Notes: generated by a model from the letters alone, not told the origin. Shown: positions 1 to 10,844, counted from the first letter of the stretch. The stretch: 64,000 nt of DNA from Streptacidiphilus jeojiense (GCF_000719095.1 NZ_JOEH01000039.1:14268-78267); one strand, 5' to 3'. Numbers and translations: made by a program.

Positions 1-807
1 GGCCACCGGGTCGTAGACGGCGGAGGTGAAGGTGCCGGCCGCGAAGGCGTTGGGGTCGTTGCCGGAGCCGGCCACCATCAGGATCTTGCCGTTCTTCAGC
101 AGCACCACGTGGATGGAGCGGACCGGCGAGTTGAACGGCAGCGTCTGCCAGACCCCGGCGGTGCAGGCGGTGCCGGCGCTGCAGCCGGTGCCGGTCACGG
201 CGGCGGTCGCGTCGTACATGGTGTAGTCGTCGGTGACCAGGGTGCCGACGCCGTAGATGGACACGCCCCAGGTCACCATGTCGGTATTGGCCGGGATCGC
301 CGGGGTCTCCACGCTGGTCTGCGCGTAGGTCGCGGACACCGGCAGGGTCTTCAGGTCGGTCCAGTACTGCCAGCCGTTCTGGGTGTCGTGCCGGAACATG
401 GTGACCACCGAGTCCGGTGTGCTGGTCATGTAGTCCAGGCCGAGCAGGTACTGGTGCCCGGGGGTGACCGCCGGGGCGCAGGAGCTGTTCTCGGTCATCA
501 TCGCCTTGCGGTCGCCGGTGCCGGCGGCGGTCATGGTGATCTGCATGGCGTGGCTGCCGGTGTTGGACTGGCTGCTGACCGAGAAGGCCGCGGTGTTGCT
601 GCCCCAGCCGGACTGCTCCCAGCAGACCGGCCAGTTTCCGGAGCCCAGCTGCTCGAATCCGGGATTCACCACCAGATTGGCCGAGGCGTTCGCCGGCCTG
701 GCATTCGCCAGACCGAGTGCGAGCACCAGCACGAGAACCGAGAGCAGCCCGGTCAGTATGCGTCCGGGTGAACGGGAAAAACGGGAATGGCGGCGCAACT
801 CGACCAT
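1..807 (-). CDS. Secreted galactose oxidase-like (radical copper oxidase type) protein, N-terminal part
   Basis: Minus-strand gene starting at ATG 807 and running off the left edge, so only the first 269 codons are present. It begins with a long signal peptide: Arg-rich residues 1-16, a hydrophobic core LLSVLVLVLALG, and probable cleavage after ARPANA near residue 42. A module opening NLVVNPGFEQLG follows, typical of a jelly-roll carbohydrate-binding domain. From about residue 229 the sequence RSIHVVLLKNGKILMVAGSG, then NDPNAFAAGTF and a YDP, resembles the first kelch blade of GlxA/galactose-oxidase-like (DUF1929) proteins. In that family a Cu-Tyr-Cys centre oxidises primary alcohols or aldehydes outside the cell. 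The catalytic residues lie beyond the window, so the activity is inferred from the family. The product is probably exported or cell-wall associated. No partner gene is visible. Confidence 0.75.
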   Translation of the reverse strand, partial: MVELRRHSRFSRSPGRILTGLLSVLVLVLALGLANARPANASANLVVNPGFEQLGSGNWPVCWEQSGWGSNTAAFSVSSQSNTGSHAMQITMTAAGTGDRKAMMTENSSCAPAVTPGHQYLLGLDYMTSTPDSVVTMFRHDTQNGWQYWTDLKTLPVSATYAQTSVETPAIPANTDMVTWGVSIYGVGTLVTDDYTMYDATAAVTGTGCSAGTACTAGVWQTLPFNSPVRSIHVVLLKNGKILMVAGSGNDPNAFAAGTFTSAVYDPVA

Positions 808-1105
808 ACGAGCCCCCCCGGGCCTGGAAAACGGGATCCCCCTCGGTTCCCATGGGAAGCGTAGGGCAGCGGAATTGATCGGGAGCTCGGGTGCGACGTT
901 TCTACTCCGGGAATTAACACACGGGTTACAGCGGGATTCGCCGGGGTGAACGGCTGTCCACCGGAGGGGCTGCTGGGGCTGGGCTTCCGGGTGCGCCGGA
1001 GCGCAGAAGGTAAGGTCGGAGCACTGCACTTGACCGCGACTTGCCCGCATCAGAGGGGGAGCGCCGACCGGGCCGAGGACGTCCCGTCCGGCGCCGGAGG
1101 TTCAG

Positions 1106-2002
1106 ATGAGCGACCGTACCGTCTTCCTGCTCGCGCACACCGGCCGCGAGGAGGCCCTGCAGAGCGTCGAGTGCCTGGTGGAGGGGCTGTCCAAGGCCGG
1201 CATCAAGCTGCGGGTACTGGCCGAGGAGGCGCCCGACATGGGCTACCCGGCGCAGGTGGAGACGGTGGCGGTCGGTCCGGGTGCGGCCAGGGGCTGCGAG
1301 CTGGTGCTGGTGCTCGGCGGCGACGGCACGCTGCTGCGCGGCGCCGAACTGTCCCGGGAGTCTGGGGTGCCGATGCTCGGGGTGAACCTCGGGCGGGTGG
1401 GCTTCCTGGCCGAGGTGGAGCGCGACGACCTGCAGAAGGTGGTCGAGCGGGTGGTGGACAGCGACTACGAGGTCGAGGAGCGGATGACCCTGGACGTGGT
1501 CGTTCGAACGGACGGCCGGGTGGTGCACACCGACTGGGCGCTCAACGAGGCCTCCGTCGAGAAGGCATCCCGCGAACGCATGATCGAGGTGGTGACCGAG
1601 GTGGACGGGCGCCCGGTGTCCACCTTCGGCTGCGACGGGGTGGTCTGCGCGACCCCCACCGGATCGACCGCCTACGCCTTCTCGGCCGGCGGCCCGGTGG
1701 TGTGGCCGGAGGTCGAGGCGCTGCTGATGGTGCCGATCAGCGCCCATGCGCTGTTCGCCAAGCCGCTGGTGACCTCGCCGCACTCGGTGCTGGCCGTCGA
1801 GGTGCAGGCGAAGACGCCCAACGGGGTGCTGTGGTGCGACGGGCGGCGCACCGTGGAGCTGCCGGCCGGGGCCCGGGTGGAGGTCCGCAGGGGCGCGATC
1901 CCGGTCCGGCTGGCCCGGCTGCACCGGGCCCCCTTCACCGACCGGCTGGTCGCCAAGTTCGCACTGCCGGTGACGGGTTGGCGCGGAGCGGCGCAGCGCT
2001 GA
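1106..2002 (+). CDS. nadK: NAD kinase
   Basis: ATP-dependent phosphorylation of NAD to NADP in the cytoplasm. The protein has 298 residues, the usual length for actinobacterial NadK. The diacylglycerol-kinase-like fold is marked by GGDGT at residues 71-75, followed by LGVNLGRVGFLAEV, the NEAS motif near 147-150, and the nucleotide-binding segment GVVCATPTGSTAYAFSAGG at about 178-196. The ATG at 1106 follows GGAGGTTCAG, a good ribosome-binding site. A TAAGGT hexamer at 1011-1016 is a possible -10 element for the 298-bp upstream gap. recN follows 140 bp downstream on the same strand, the streptomycete order nadK-recN. In many streptomycetes a tlyA-type gene lies upstream; here a galactose-oxidase-like gene points the other way. 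Confidence 0.95.
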   Translation: MSDRTVFLLAHTGREEALQSVECLVEGLSKAGIKLRVLAEEAPDMGYPAQVETVAVGPGAARGCELVLVLGGDGTLLRGAELSRESGVPMLGVNLGRVGFLAEVERDDLQKVVERVVDSDYEVEERMTLDVVVRTDGRVVHTDWALNEASVEKASRERMIEVVTEVDGRPVSTFGCDGVVCATPTGSTAYAFSAGGPVVWPEVEALLMVPISAHALFAKPLVTSPHSVLAVEVQAKTPNGVLWCDGRRTVELPAGARVEVRRGAIPVRLARLHRAPFTDRLVAKFALPVTGWRGAAQR

Positions 2003-2142
2003 GGCCCAAGGGCGGGTGAACGGGGCGGTCCCCGCTTCGCTCGGACGGGTCAGGCCACTAGGCTCAGGGCAACCCGTCATGGGGTCGTGGTACGGACGTG
2101 GACGGGAGCGCGGGCTCCCCAGGATTTCCCCCAGAGGGGCCA

Positions 2143-3915
2143 GTGAGCGCTCACCGAGAGGACAAGGTGCAGGTCAACGGCGTAGAGCGCCCCCGTCTGG
2201 AGGAGATGCGGATACGGGCGCTGGGCGTGATCGAGGACGCCGTGGTCGAGCTGTCGCCCGGATTCACCGTGGTGACCGGTGAGACCGGGGCGGGCAAGAC
2301 CATGGTGGTCACCAGCCTGGGGCTGCTGCTCGGCGGCAAGGCCGACCCGGCCCTGGTGCGCAACGGCGCCGAGCGGGCCGTGGTGGAGGGGCGGGTCGCC
2401 GACGCGGTCGGCTCTCCGGCCGCGCAGCGCGCTGCCGAGGCGGGCGCCGAGCTCGACGACGGCGCGCTGCTGATCAGCCGTACCGTCTCCGCGGAGGGGC
2501 GCTCGCGGGCGCACGTCGGCGGGCGTTCGGTGCCGATGAGCCTGCTGGCCTCGCTGGGTGAGGACCTGATCGCGGTGCACGGCCAGACCGACCAGCAGCG
2601 GCTGCTGCAGCCGGCCCGGCAGCGCGGCGCGCTGGACCGCTACGCGGGCGATCCGGTGGCGCTGCCGCTGGTGGAGTACCAGACCGCCTTCCGCAGGCTG
2701 CGCGAGGTGACCGCGCGGCTGGAGGAGCTGACCACCCGGGCCAGGGAGCGGGCCCAGGAGGCCGACCTGCTGCGCTTCGGCCTGGACGAGGTCGCCGCGG
2801 CGGAGCCGCTGGCCGGCGAGGACCTGGAGCTGGCGGCGGAGTCCGAGCGGCTCGGGCATGCCGACGCGCTGTCCTCCGCCGCCAACCAGGCGCACGCCGC
2901 GCTGGCCGGCGAGCCCTCCGACCCGGACGCGGTGGACGCCGGGACCCTGCTGGCGCAGGCCCGGCGGGCGATGGAGTCGGTGCGCCACCACGACCCCAGG
3001 CTGGCGGCGCTGGCCGACCGGCTGGGCGAGGTCGGCTACCTGCTCGGCGACATCGCCGGCGACCTGGCCGGCTACGCGGACGACCTGGATGCCGATCCGG
3101 CCCGGCTGGCCGCGGTGGAGGAGCGCCGCGCGGTGCTGGCTCACCTGGTGCGCAAGTACGCCGGAGCCGCGGGCGGCGCCGAGGGCGGTCTCGCCGAGGT
3201 GCTGGAGTGGGCCGAGACGGCCGCCGAGCGGCTCACCGAGCTGGACGGCGACGACGACACCATCGGCGCCCTGGAGGAGGAGCAGGAGCAGCTCCGGGGC
3301 ACCGTCTCCGAGCTCGCCGGGCAGCTCACCGCCGCCCGCAGGGCCGCGGCCGAGGACTTCGCCAAGGCCGTCACCGCCGAGCTGACCGAGCTCGCCATGC
3401 CGCACGCCCGGGTCAGTTTCGGGATCACCCCCGCCGCCGACTTCGGCCCCTACGGCGTGGACGAGGTGGAGGTGCTGCTGGCGCCGCACCCCGGTGCCCC
3501 GCCGCGTCCGATCGCCAAGGGCGCGTCCGGCGGTGAGCTGTCCCGGGTGATGCTGGCGGTCGAGGTGGTGTTCGCCGGGGCGGACCCGGTGCCGACCTAC
3601 CTGTTCGACGAGGTCGACGCCGGCGTCGGCGGCAAGGCCGCGGTCGAGGTGGGCCGGCGGCTGGCCAGGCTGGCACGGACCTCGCAGGTCATCGTGGTCA
3701 CCCATCTGCCGCAGGTGGCGGCCTTCGCGGACCGGCACCTGGTGGTGGAGAAGACCGTCGACGGCACGGTCACCCGCAGCGGCGTCACCACCCTCAGCGA
3801 CGTGGAACGGGTCCGGGAGCTGTCCCGGATGCTGGCCGGTCTCGAGGACTCCGAGCTCGGCCGGGCACATGCGGAGGAACTGCTGGCGGCCGCCCGCACC
3901 GCGGCCGCCGACTAG
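2143..3915 (+). CDS. recN: DNA repair protein RecN (SMC-like ATPase)
   Basis: SMC-family ATPase acting early in double-strand break repair, holding DNA ends for RecA-dependent recombination. With the GTG at 2143 as start, Walker A GETGAGKT is at residues 46-53. A long coiled-coil-prone middle region follows, rich in AAE and RRAAAED heptads. The ABC-type signature is SGGELSRVML and Walker B is YLFDEVDAGVGG near the C-terminus, then VIVVTHLPQVAAFAD. Length is 590 residues against about 570-590 in relatives. The start is uncertain: GTG 2098, GTG 2143 (after AGAGGGG), GTG 2167 and ATG 2206 (close to GGAGGA) are all in frame, and conservation begins at MRIRALGVI, which is ATG 2206. A TAGGCT at 2059-2064 may be its -10 element. 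A hairpin terminator follows the stop. Confidence 0.93.
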   Translation: MSAHREDKVQVNGVERPRLEEMRIRALGVIEDAVVELSPGFTVVTGETGAGKTMVVTSLGLLLGGKADPALVRNGAERAVVEGRVADAVGSPAAQRAAEAGAELDDGALLISRTVSAEGRSRAHVGGRSVPMSLLASLGEDLIAVHGQTDQQRLLQPARQRGALDRYAGDPVALPLVEYQTAFRRLREVTARLEELTTRARERAQEADLLRFGLDEVAAAEPLAGEDLELAAESERLGHADALSSAANQAHAALAGEPSDPDAVDAGTLLAQARRAMESVRHHDPRLAALADRLGEVGYLLGDIAGDLAGYADDLDADPARLAAVEERRAVLAHLVRKYAGAAGGAEGGLAEVLEWAETAAERLTELDGDDDTIGALEEEQEQLRGTVSELAGQLTAARRAAAEDFAKAVTAELTELAMPHARVSFGITPAADFGPYGVDEVEVLLAPHPGAPPRPIAKGASGGELSRVMLAVEVVFAGADPVPTYLFDEVDAGVGGKAAVEVGRRLARLARTSQVIVVTHLPQVAAFADRHLVVEKTVDGTVTRSGVTTLSDVERVRELSRMLAGLEDSELGRAHAEELLAAARTAAAD

Positions 3916-3922
3916 CCGGAGG

Positions 3923-3948
3923 CCGTTCGGCGACACGCCGCCGAACGG
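3923..3948 (+). terminator. Hairpin after recN
   Basis: Perfect 10-bp inverted repeat CCGTTCGGCG / CGCCGAACGG with a 6-nt loop, starting 8 nt after the recN stop. There is no U-tract, as is common for actinobacterial terminators. Confidence 0.6.
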
Positions 3949-4096
3949 GTGAGCAACGGGGCGTGACCACGGCTGCAGCGCCGCTGCCGACTGTCCAAGA
4001 CCCCTTCCGAGCTGGCATCGTGGTGCCGCGACAGCCCGCCCGCCGACCCCTGTCCCACCGCCGACCCATCCGACCGAGCAGGAGACGACGCTGACC

Positions 4097-5236
4097 GTGG
4101 AGCACACCTCTGCAGCCCACACCGGCCAACTGCACGCCGTCCTGGTACTGGCGGGCAGTTCAGGCGGCATCGGCGCGCATGTGCGCTCCCTGGCCCAGGG
4201 GCTCAGCGCGCACGGCCTGGAGGTCACCGTGTGCGGGCCGGCCGAGACCGACGAGCTCTACGGCTTCTCCGGCTCGGGGGCGCGTTTCCAGCCGGTCGAG
4301 ATCACGCCCACCCCGGGGCCCCGTACCGACGCCGCCGCGGTGGGCGAGCTGCGGCGGGCCTTCGCCCGGGCCTCGCTGGTGCACGCGCACGGGCTGCGGG
4401 CCGCGCTGCTGTCGGACCTGGCGCTGCGCACGGCGCGGGCCGGGACCCCGCTGGTGGTCACCTCGCACCACGCCAACCTCGCCACCGGGGTGGAGCGCAG
4501 GCTGCTGCGGCTGATGGAGCGCCGGGTCGCCAAGAACGCGGACCTGATCCTCGGCGCCTCCTCCGACCTGGTGGCCCGGGCCCGCAGTCTCGGCGCGGCC
4601 GACGCCAGGCTCGGCCCGGTGGCCGCGCCGCCGCTTCCGGTGGCGGCCGCGGAGCGCGGGCGGGAGGCGGTCCGCAAGGAGCTGCTGGGCAGCAAGGACC
4701 GGGTCGACCGTCCGGTGGTCCTGGCGGTGGGACGGCTGGTCCCGCAGAAGAACTTCCACCTGCTGCTGGACGCCGCCTCGGGGTGGCGCGGCGGCGAGGA
4801 GCCGCTGCTGCTGATCGCCGGGGACGGGCCCGAGCAGGGGGCGCTGCGGGCGCGGATCAAGTCCGAGAAGCTGCGGGCCAGGCTGCTGGGCCGGCGCTCG
4901 GACGTGCGGGAGCTGCTGCTGGCGGCGGACCTGGTGGTGATCTCCTCGCGCTGGGAGGCCCGGTCGCTGGTGGCCCAGGAGGCGTTGCGGGCGGGGGTGC
5001 CTCTCGTCGCGACGGCGGTGGGGGGACTTCCCGAGCTGGTGGGGGACGCGGCGGTGCTGGTCCCTCCGGGGGATCCGACGGCTCTGGCGGCGGCCGTGTC
5101 GGCAGTGCTCGCGGACGAGGGACGGCGGACCGAGCTTGCCGCTGCTGGGCCGGTGCAGGCGGAGACGTGGCCGGATGAGGCGGCTACGGTGGCTCAGGTG
5201 TTGAGCGTGTACGACGAGCTGACGGGGGAGCGGTAG
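4097..5236 (+). CDS. Glycosyltransferase family 4 (GT-B fold)
   Basis: Cytosolic or membrane-associated retaining glycosyltransferase of 379 residues. The N-terminal acceptor domain begins VLVLAGSSGGIGAHVRSLAQ, the glycine-rich GT4 loop, with HAHGLRAALL and TSHHANL further on. The C-terminal donor domain has VGRLVPQKNFHLLLDA, an LLIAGDGPEQ segment and the E-x7-E type motif EARSLVAQE, followed by GVPLVATAVGGLPELV. These positions bind nucleotide-sugar in GT4 enzymes; donor and acceptor cannot be deduced. The GTG at 4097 is preceded by AGGAG at 4080-4084. The gene stands alone between recN and a minus-strand block. In streptomycetes a GT4 gene is often found near recN, so it may be core, but I cannot assign a pathway. 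Confidence 0.85.
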   Translation: MEHTSAAHTGQLHAVLVLAGSSGGIGAHVRSLAQGLSAHGLEVTVCGPAETDELYGFSGSGARFQPVEITPTPGPRTDAAAVGELRRAFARASLVHAHGLRAALLSDLALRTARAGTPLVVTSHHANLATGVERRLLRLMERRVAKNADLILGASSDLVARARSLGAADARLGPVAAPPLPVAAAERGREAVRKELLGSKDRVDRPVVLAVGRLVPQKNFHLLLDAASGWRGGEEPLLLIAGDGPEQGALRARIKSEKLRARLLGRRSDVRELLLAADLVVISSRWEARSLVAQEALRAGVPLVATAVGGLPELVGDAAVLVPPGDPTALAAAVSAVLADEGRRTELAAAGPVQAETWPDEAATVAQVLSVYDELTGER

Positions 5237-5260
5237 GCGGTTCGGTCTGCGTTGGTGGGT

Positions 5261-5291
5261 GGTTGGCAGCGCAGTTCCCCGCGCCCCTTTT
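5261..5291 (-). repeat. Intergenic repeat unit, single arm
   Basis: One arm of the repeat family found as complete inverted pairs at 10003-10074 and 16572-16669: core GCGCAGTTCCCCGCGCCCC, here preceded by GGTTGGCA. It lies between convergent genes and ends next to the stop of the HAD phosphatase gene. No matching second arm is seen nearby. Confidence 0.7.
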
Positions 5292-5294
5292 GTC

Positions 5295-5969
5295 TCAGGG
5301 GGTGATCGTCACGGTGAGGGTGCCGGAATCGTTGGTGCTGACCTGGATCTGGGTGAGGTCGGTGACGGTGACGGTCGCGCCGTAGGCGGTGGTGGCGGGG
5401 CCGACGCCGATGACGCGCATGCCGGCGGCGAGGCCGGCGCGGGTGCCGGCCTCGGAGTCCTCGAAGACGATGCACTCGCGCGGGTCGATGCCGAGCAGCT
5501 CGGCCCCCAGCAGGAAGCCCTCGGGGTCCGGCTTGCTGCGGGTGACGTGTTCGGCGGTGACGGCCACGGCCGGGACGGGCAGTCCGGCGGCACCCATCCG
5601 GGCCCGGGCCAGGGCGTCGTCGGCGGAGGTGACCAGTGCGTGCGGAAGGCCGGTCAGCGAGGCCAGCAGGGCCGGGGCGCCGCCGATCGGGACCACGCCC
5701 TCGGTGTCGGCGGTCTCCCGGGCCAGCATCTCGGCGTTCTCGGCGTGGTTGACCTCCATCGGCCGGTCCGGCAGCAGGATCGCCATGCTGGCGAAGCCCT
5801 GCCGCCCGTGGACCACCTCCAGCACCCGGTCGCCGTCCAGGCCCTGCTTGGCGGCCCAGGCCCGCCACACCCGCTCCACCGCCGGACCGGAGTCGACCAG
5901 GGTCCCGTCCATGTCGAGCAGCAGGGCACGGGCGGTCAGGACCACAGTCGCGGCGGTGGTGGCAGGCAT
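5295..5969 (-). CDS. HAD-family hydrolase, sugar phosphatase type
   Basis: Cytoplasmic haloacid-dehalogenase-fold phosphatase of 224 residues. Motif I is LLLDMDGTLVDSG near residues 16-28 with the nucleophile and acid/base Asp pair DMDGT. Motif II is LVTSAD, motif III is the Lys in SKPDPEGF, and motif IV is IVFEDSEAG. The helical cap between motifs I and II fits subclass I beta-phosphoglucomutase-like phosphatases that act on small sugar phosphates. The ATG at 5969 is chosen because AAAGGAG lies 5 nt upstream; an in-frame extension to 6011 has no ribosome-binding site. The GH15 gene ends 52 bp upstream on the same strand, so the two could be co-transcribed, but a near-consensus -10 element in the gap suggests an own promoter. 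A joint role in glycogen or trehalose breakdown would be an inference. Confidence 0.85.
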   Translation of the reverse strand: MPATTAATVVLTARALLLDMDGTLVDSGPAVERVWRAWAAKQGLDGDRVLEVVHGRQGFASMAILLPDRPMEVNHAENAEMLARETADTEGVVPIGGAPALLASLTGLPHALVTSADDALARARMGAAGLPVPAVAVTAEHVTRSKPDPEGFLLGAELLGIDPRECIVFEDSEAGTRAGLAAGMRVIGVGPATTAYGATVTVTDLTQIQVSTNDSGTLTVTITP

Positions 5970-5990
5970 GGCACTCCTTTGCGGAAACGA

Positions 5991-6013
5991 CTTTGTTCCA
6001 CGAGTATACAAAG
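5991..6013 (-). promoter_or_regulatory. Promoter of the HAD phosphatase gene with inverted repeat
   Basis: On the minus strand TATACT (complement of 6003-6008) matches the -10 consensus closely, unusual in this GC-rich DNA, and lies 33 nt before the ATG. An inverted repeat CTTTGT-N11-ACAAAG (5991-5996 and 6008-6013) spans it and could be an operator. Confidence 0.5.
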
Positions 6014-6021
6014 GAGGACGG

Positions 6022-7935
6022 CTACCTCGCGGGCAGTCCGCCGACTGCGTTCAGCCGCAGTGCGGTGTCGATCAGCGGGACGTGGCTGAAGGCCTGCGGG
6101 AAGTTGCCGACCTGCCGCTGCAGCCGCGGGTCCCACTCCTCGGCGAGCAGCCCCACGTCGTTGCGGATCGCCAGCAGCCGCTCGAACAGGTCGCGGGCCT
6201 CGCCGACCCTGCCGATCATCGCCAGGTCGTCGGCCAGCCAGAACGAGCAGGCCAGGAACGCGCCCTCGTCGCCGGGCAGGCCGTCCAGGCCCTCGACGCC
6301 GCCGCTGGTGGGGTAGCGCAGCACGAAGCCGTCGGGGGTGAGCAGCTCGCGCTGGATCGCCTCGATGGTGCCGATGACCCGCTTGTCGTCCGGCGGCAGG
6401 AAGCCGACCTGCGGGATCAGCAGCAGCGAGGCGTCCAGTTCCTTGGAGCCGTAGGACTGGGTGAAGGTGTTGCGCTCCCGGTCGAAGCCGTTCTCGCAGA
6501 CGTCGTAGTGGATGTCGTCGCGCAGCTGGCGCCAGCGCTCCAGCGGGCCCTCGTGCGGGGTCTCCTCCAGCATCCGGATGGTGCGGTCCACCGCGACCCA
6601 GGCCATCACCTTGGAGTGGACGAAGTGCCGGCGCGGGCCGCGCACCTCCCAGATGCCCTCGTCCGGTTCGCTCCAGTGCTGCTCCAGGTAGCTGATCAGG
6701 CGCAGCTGCAGCAGGTGGGCGTGGTCGTTGCGGACCAGACCGGTCATGTGGGCCAGGTGCAGCGCCTCGACCACCTCGCCGTAGACATCCAGCTGGAGCT
6801 GTTCGGCGGCGGTGTTGCCGATCCGGACCGGGGTGGAGCCCTCGTAGCCGGGCAGCCAGTCCAGCGAGGCCTCGGTGAGCTCCCGCTCGCCCGCGATCCC
6901 GTACATGATCTGCAGGTTCTCCGGGTCGCCGGCGACCGCCCTGAGCAGCCACTCGCGCCAGGCGCGGGCCTCGTCGCGGTAGCCGGTGCGCAGCAGCGAG
7001 GAAAGCGTGATGGTGGCGTCGCGCAGCCAGGTGTAGCGGTAGTCCCAGTTGCGGACGCCGCCGATGTCCTCCGGCAGCGAGGTGGTGGGGGCGGCCACGA
7101 TGCCGCCGGTGGGGGCGTAGGTGAGGGCCTTGAGGGTGATCAGCGAGCGGACCACGGCCTCCCGGTAGGGGCCCTGGTAGGTGCAGTGGGAGACCCAGTC
7201 CTGCCAGAACTCCTCGGTGGTGGCCAGTGCCTCCTCGGCGTCCGGCTGGTCCGGGGCGCCCAGGTGCGAGGGCTGCCAGGTGAGCGCGAAGGCGATGCGC
7301 TGGCCCGCCGCGACGGTGAAGTCGGCGTAGGTGGTCAGGTTGCGGCCGTAGGTCTCGGCCTCGCCGTCCAGCCACACCGAGTCGGGTCCGGCGACGGCGA
7401 CGGTGCGGACGGTGTCGCCGTCCTCCACCTTGTGCACCCAGGGGACCACCCGGCCGTAGGAGAAGCGCATCCGCAGCGCCGAGCGCATCCGCACCCGGCC
7501 GCTGACCCCCTCGACGATGCGGATCATCTGCGGGACCGCGCCGCGTTCGGGGAGCCCGCGCGGCGGCATGAAGTCGATCACCCGGACGGTGCCGCGCGGG
7601 GTGTCCCACTCCTGCTCCAGGACCAGCGAGTCGCCGCGGTAGCGGCGCCGGGTGGCCGGCGCGGCGGGGGCCGCGGCGGTCGGCGGCAGCACCCGGAACT
7701 CGCCGCTCTCGGTGAAGTCGGGGATGCCCTTGGGCGCGGCCGTCTGCGGCTGCCCGATCGGGTCGGCCGGGCCGATCCGCCAGAAGCCGTGCTCGTCGGT
7801 GCCGAGCAGGCCGGCGAAGGCGGCGGGGGAGTCGAAGCGGGGCAGGCACAGCCAGTCGACCGAACCGTCCCGGCTGATGAGGGCGGCGGTCTGCATGTCG
7901 CCGATGAGGGCGTAGTCCTCGATACGAGCGGCCAC
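6022..7935 (-). CDS. Glycoside hydrolase family 15 protein (glucoamylase/trehalase type)
   Basis: Intracellular GH15 enzyme of 637 residues without a signal peptide. The N-terminus IEDYALIGDMQTAALISRDG, then SVDWLCLPRFDSP, is the hallmark of the bacterial GH15 group. The (alpha/alpha)6 barrel shows GVRNWDYRYTWLRDATITL, IWEVRGPRRHFVHSKVMAW with the candidate general-acid Glu, and GFVLRYPTSGGVEGLDG. In this family such proteins hydrolyse alpha-glucosidic bonds, and several actinobacterial members are trehalases; which substrate is used here is not visible. The GTG at 7935 has GGAG 7 nt upstream. It is followed on the same strand by the HAD phosphatase gene. The long divergent gap to pyrG carries its promoter. 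Confidence 0.9.
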   Translation of the reverse strand: MAARIEDYALIGDMQTAALISRDGSVDWLCLPRFDSPAAFAGLLGTDEHGFWRIGPADPIGQPQTAAPKGIPDFTESGEFRVLPPTAAAPAAPATRRRYRGDSLVLEQEWDTPRGTVRVIDFMPPRGLPERGAVPQMIRIVEGVSGRVRMRSALRMRFSYGRVVPWVHKVEDGDTVRTVAVAGPDSVWLDGEAETYGRNLTTYADFTVAAGQRIAFALTWQPSHLGAPDQPDAEEALATTEEFWQDWVSHCTYQGPYREAVVRSLITLKALTYAPTGGIVAAPTTSLPEDIGGVRNWDYRYTWLRDATITLSSLLRTGYRDEARAWREWLLRAVAGDPENLQIMYGIAGERELTEASLDWLPGYEGSTPVRIGNTAAEQLQLDVYGEVVEALHLAHMTGLVRNDHAHLLQLRLISYLEQHWSEPDEGIWEVRGPRRHFVHSKVMAWVAVDRTIRMLEETPHEGPLERWRQLRDDIHYDVCENGFDRERNTFTQSYGSKELDASLLLIPQVGFLPPDDKRVIGTIEAIQRELLTPDGFVLRYPTSGGVEGLDGLPGDEGAFLACSFWLADDLAMIGRVGEARDLFERLLAIRNDVGLLAEEWDPRLQRQVGNFPQAFSHVPLIDTALRLNAVGGLPAR

Positions 7936-9993
<2,058 letters not shown>

Positions 9994-10002
9994 GCACCAC
10001 CA

Positions 10003-10074
10003 GGGGCGCGGGGAACTGCGCGACCAGCCCTCTACGGAGGTGCATGGTTGGCAGCGCAGTTCCCCGCGCCCCTT
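10003..10074 (+). repeat. Intergenic inverted repeat (pair of family arms)
   Basis: Arms AGGGGCGCGGGGAACTGCGC (10003-10022) and its reverse complement (10055-10074) enclose about 32 nt between pyrG and the NUDIX gene. Sequence and spacing match the other copies, in the opposite arm order to the 16.6-kb copy. As RNA it would form a 20-bp stem and could act as a terminator. Confidence 0.75.
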
Positions 10075-10124
10075 TCTGGTTGCATGGCTCAGGAAAGTCC
10101 GAAAAGCAACGGTGGAGGGTGGCT

Positions 10125-10772
10125 ATGCGGCGGGAGCCGGTTGTGGACAGTCCGGAGGAGTGGCCGGTGACGGCCTCGCGGCTGTCGTTCCACGGGAAGG
10201 TCTGGGACATCAGGACCGACGACGTCGTGATGCCCGACGGCGCCACCGCCGCACGGGACTACCAGCAGCACCCCGGTGCGGTGGGGGTGCTGGCCATCGA
10301 CGAGGAGCGCCGGGTCCTGCTGGTGCGGCAGTACCGGCACCCGGTGCGGCACCGGCTGTGGGAGCTGCCGGCCGGCCTGCTGGACGTGCCGGGCGAGAAC
10401 CCGCTGCACGCCGCCCAGCGGGAGCTGTACGAGGAGGCGCACACCAAGGCCGGCGAGTGGCGGACGCTGATCGACTTCTACAGCTCGCCCGGCGGCTCCT
10501 CGGAGGCCCTGCGGATCTTCCTGGCCCGGGACCTGGCCGAGGCGGACGGCGAGCGCTTCCAGGCCGAGCACGAGGAGCTGGACCTCCAGGTCGACCGGAT
10601 CGACCTGGACGAGCTGGTGCGGCTGGTCCTCGCCGGCGACCTGCACAACGGCGCGCTGGTGTCCTCGGTGCTCGCGGCCAAGGTCGCGCTGGACAGCGAT
10701 GTGTTCGGGGAGGCCGGCCGGTACGGCCTGCGACCCGCCGAAGCCCCTTGGCCGGCGCGCCCGTTCGAGTGA
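10125..10772 (+). CDS. NUDIX hydrolase, ADP-ribose pyrophosphatase type
   Basis: Soluble NUDIX hydrolase of 215 residues, probably splitting ADP-ribose or related nucleoside diphosphate sugars. The Nudix box reads GLLDVPGENPLHAAQ then RELYEEA, with the metal-binding REL-x-EE intact; spacing between the first Gly and Glu is one residue longer than the textbook box and the last Gly is Ala. Upstream, LLVRQYRHPVRHRLWELPAG is typical of ADP-ribose pyrophosphatases, and SSPGGSSEALRIFLA follows the box. The ATG at 10125 has GGAGG 6 nt upstream. The gene lies directly after pyrG as in streptomycetes, and a perfect hairpin follows it. Confidence 0.9.
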   Translation: MRREPVVDSPEEWPVTASRLSFHGKVWDIRTDDVVMPDGATAARDYQQHPGAVGVLAIDEERRVLLVRQYRHPVRHRLWELPAGLLDVPGENPLHAAQRELYEEAHTKAGEWRTLIDFYSSPGGSSEALRIFLARDLAEADGERFQAEHEELDLQVDRIDLDELVRLVLAGDLHNGALVSSVLAAKVALDSDVFGEAGRYGLRPAEAPWPARPFE

Positions 10773-10796
10773 TCGGCGGGTCGGTTTGTTGACGGC

Positions 10797-10822
10797 GGGG
10801 CGCAGCTGCGGAGCTGCGCCCC
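10797..10822 (+). terminator. Hairpin after NUDIX gene
   Basis: Perfect 11-bp stem GGGGCGCAGCT / AGCTGCGCCCC with GCGG loop, 24 nt after the NUDIX stop. Confidence 0.7.
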
Positions 10823-10832
10823 GCTGGTGAAC

Positions 10833-10838
10833 TACGCT
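10833..10838 (+). promoter_or_regulatory. -10 element of a leaderless promoter
   Basis: TACGCT followed after exactly 6 nt by GTG 10845. The same hexamer and spacing precede scpA. It decides for the GTG at 10845 over the in-frame GTG at 10827, which lies inside the promoter. Confidence 0.6.
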
Positions 10839-10844
10839 GCGCGA

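Noticed and set aside
946..2019. Long open frames over nadK and other genes on both strands
   Set aside because: Arg/Gly/Pro-rich translations without motifs; they are third-position GC shadows of the real genes.
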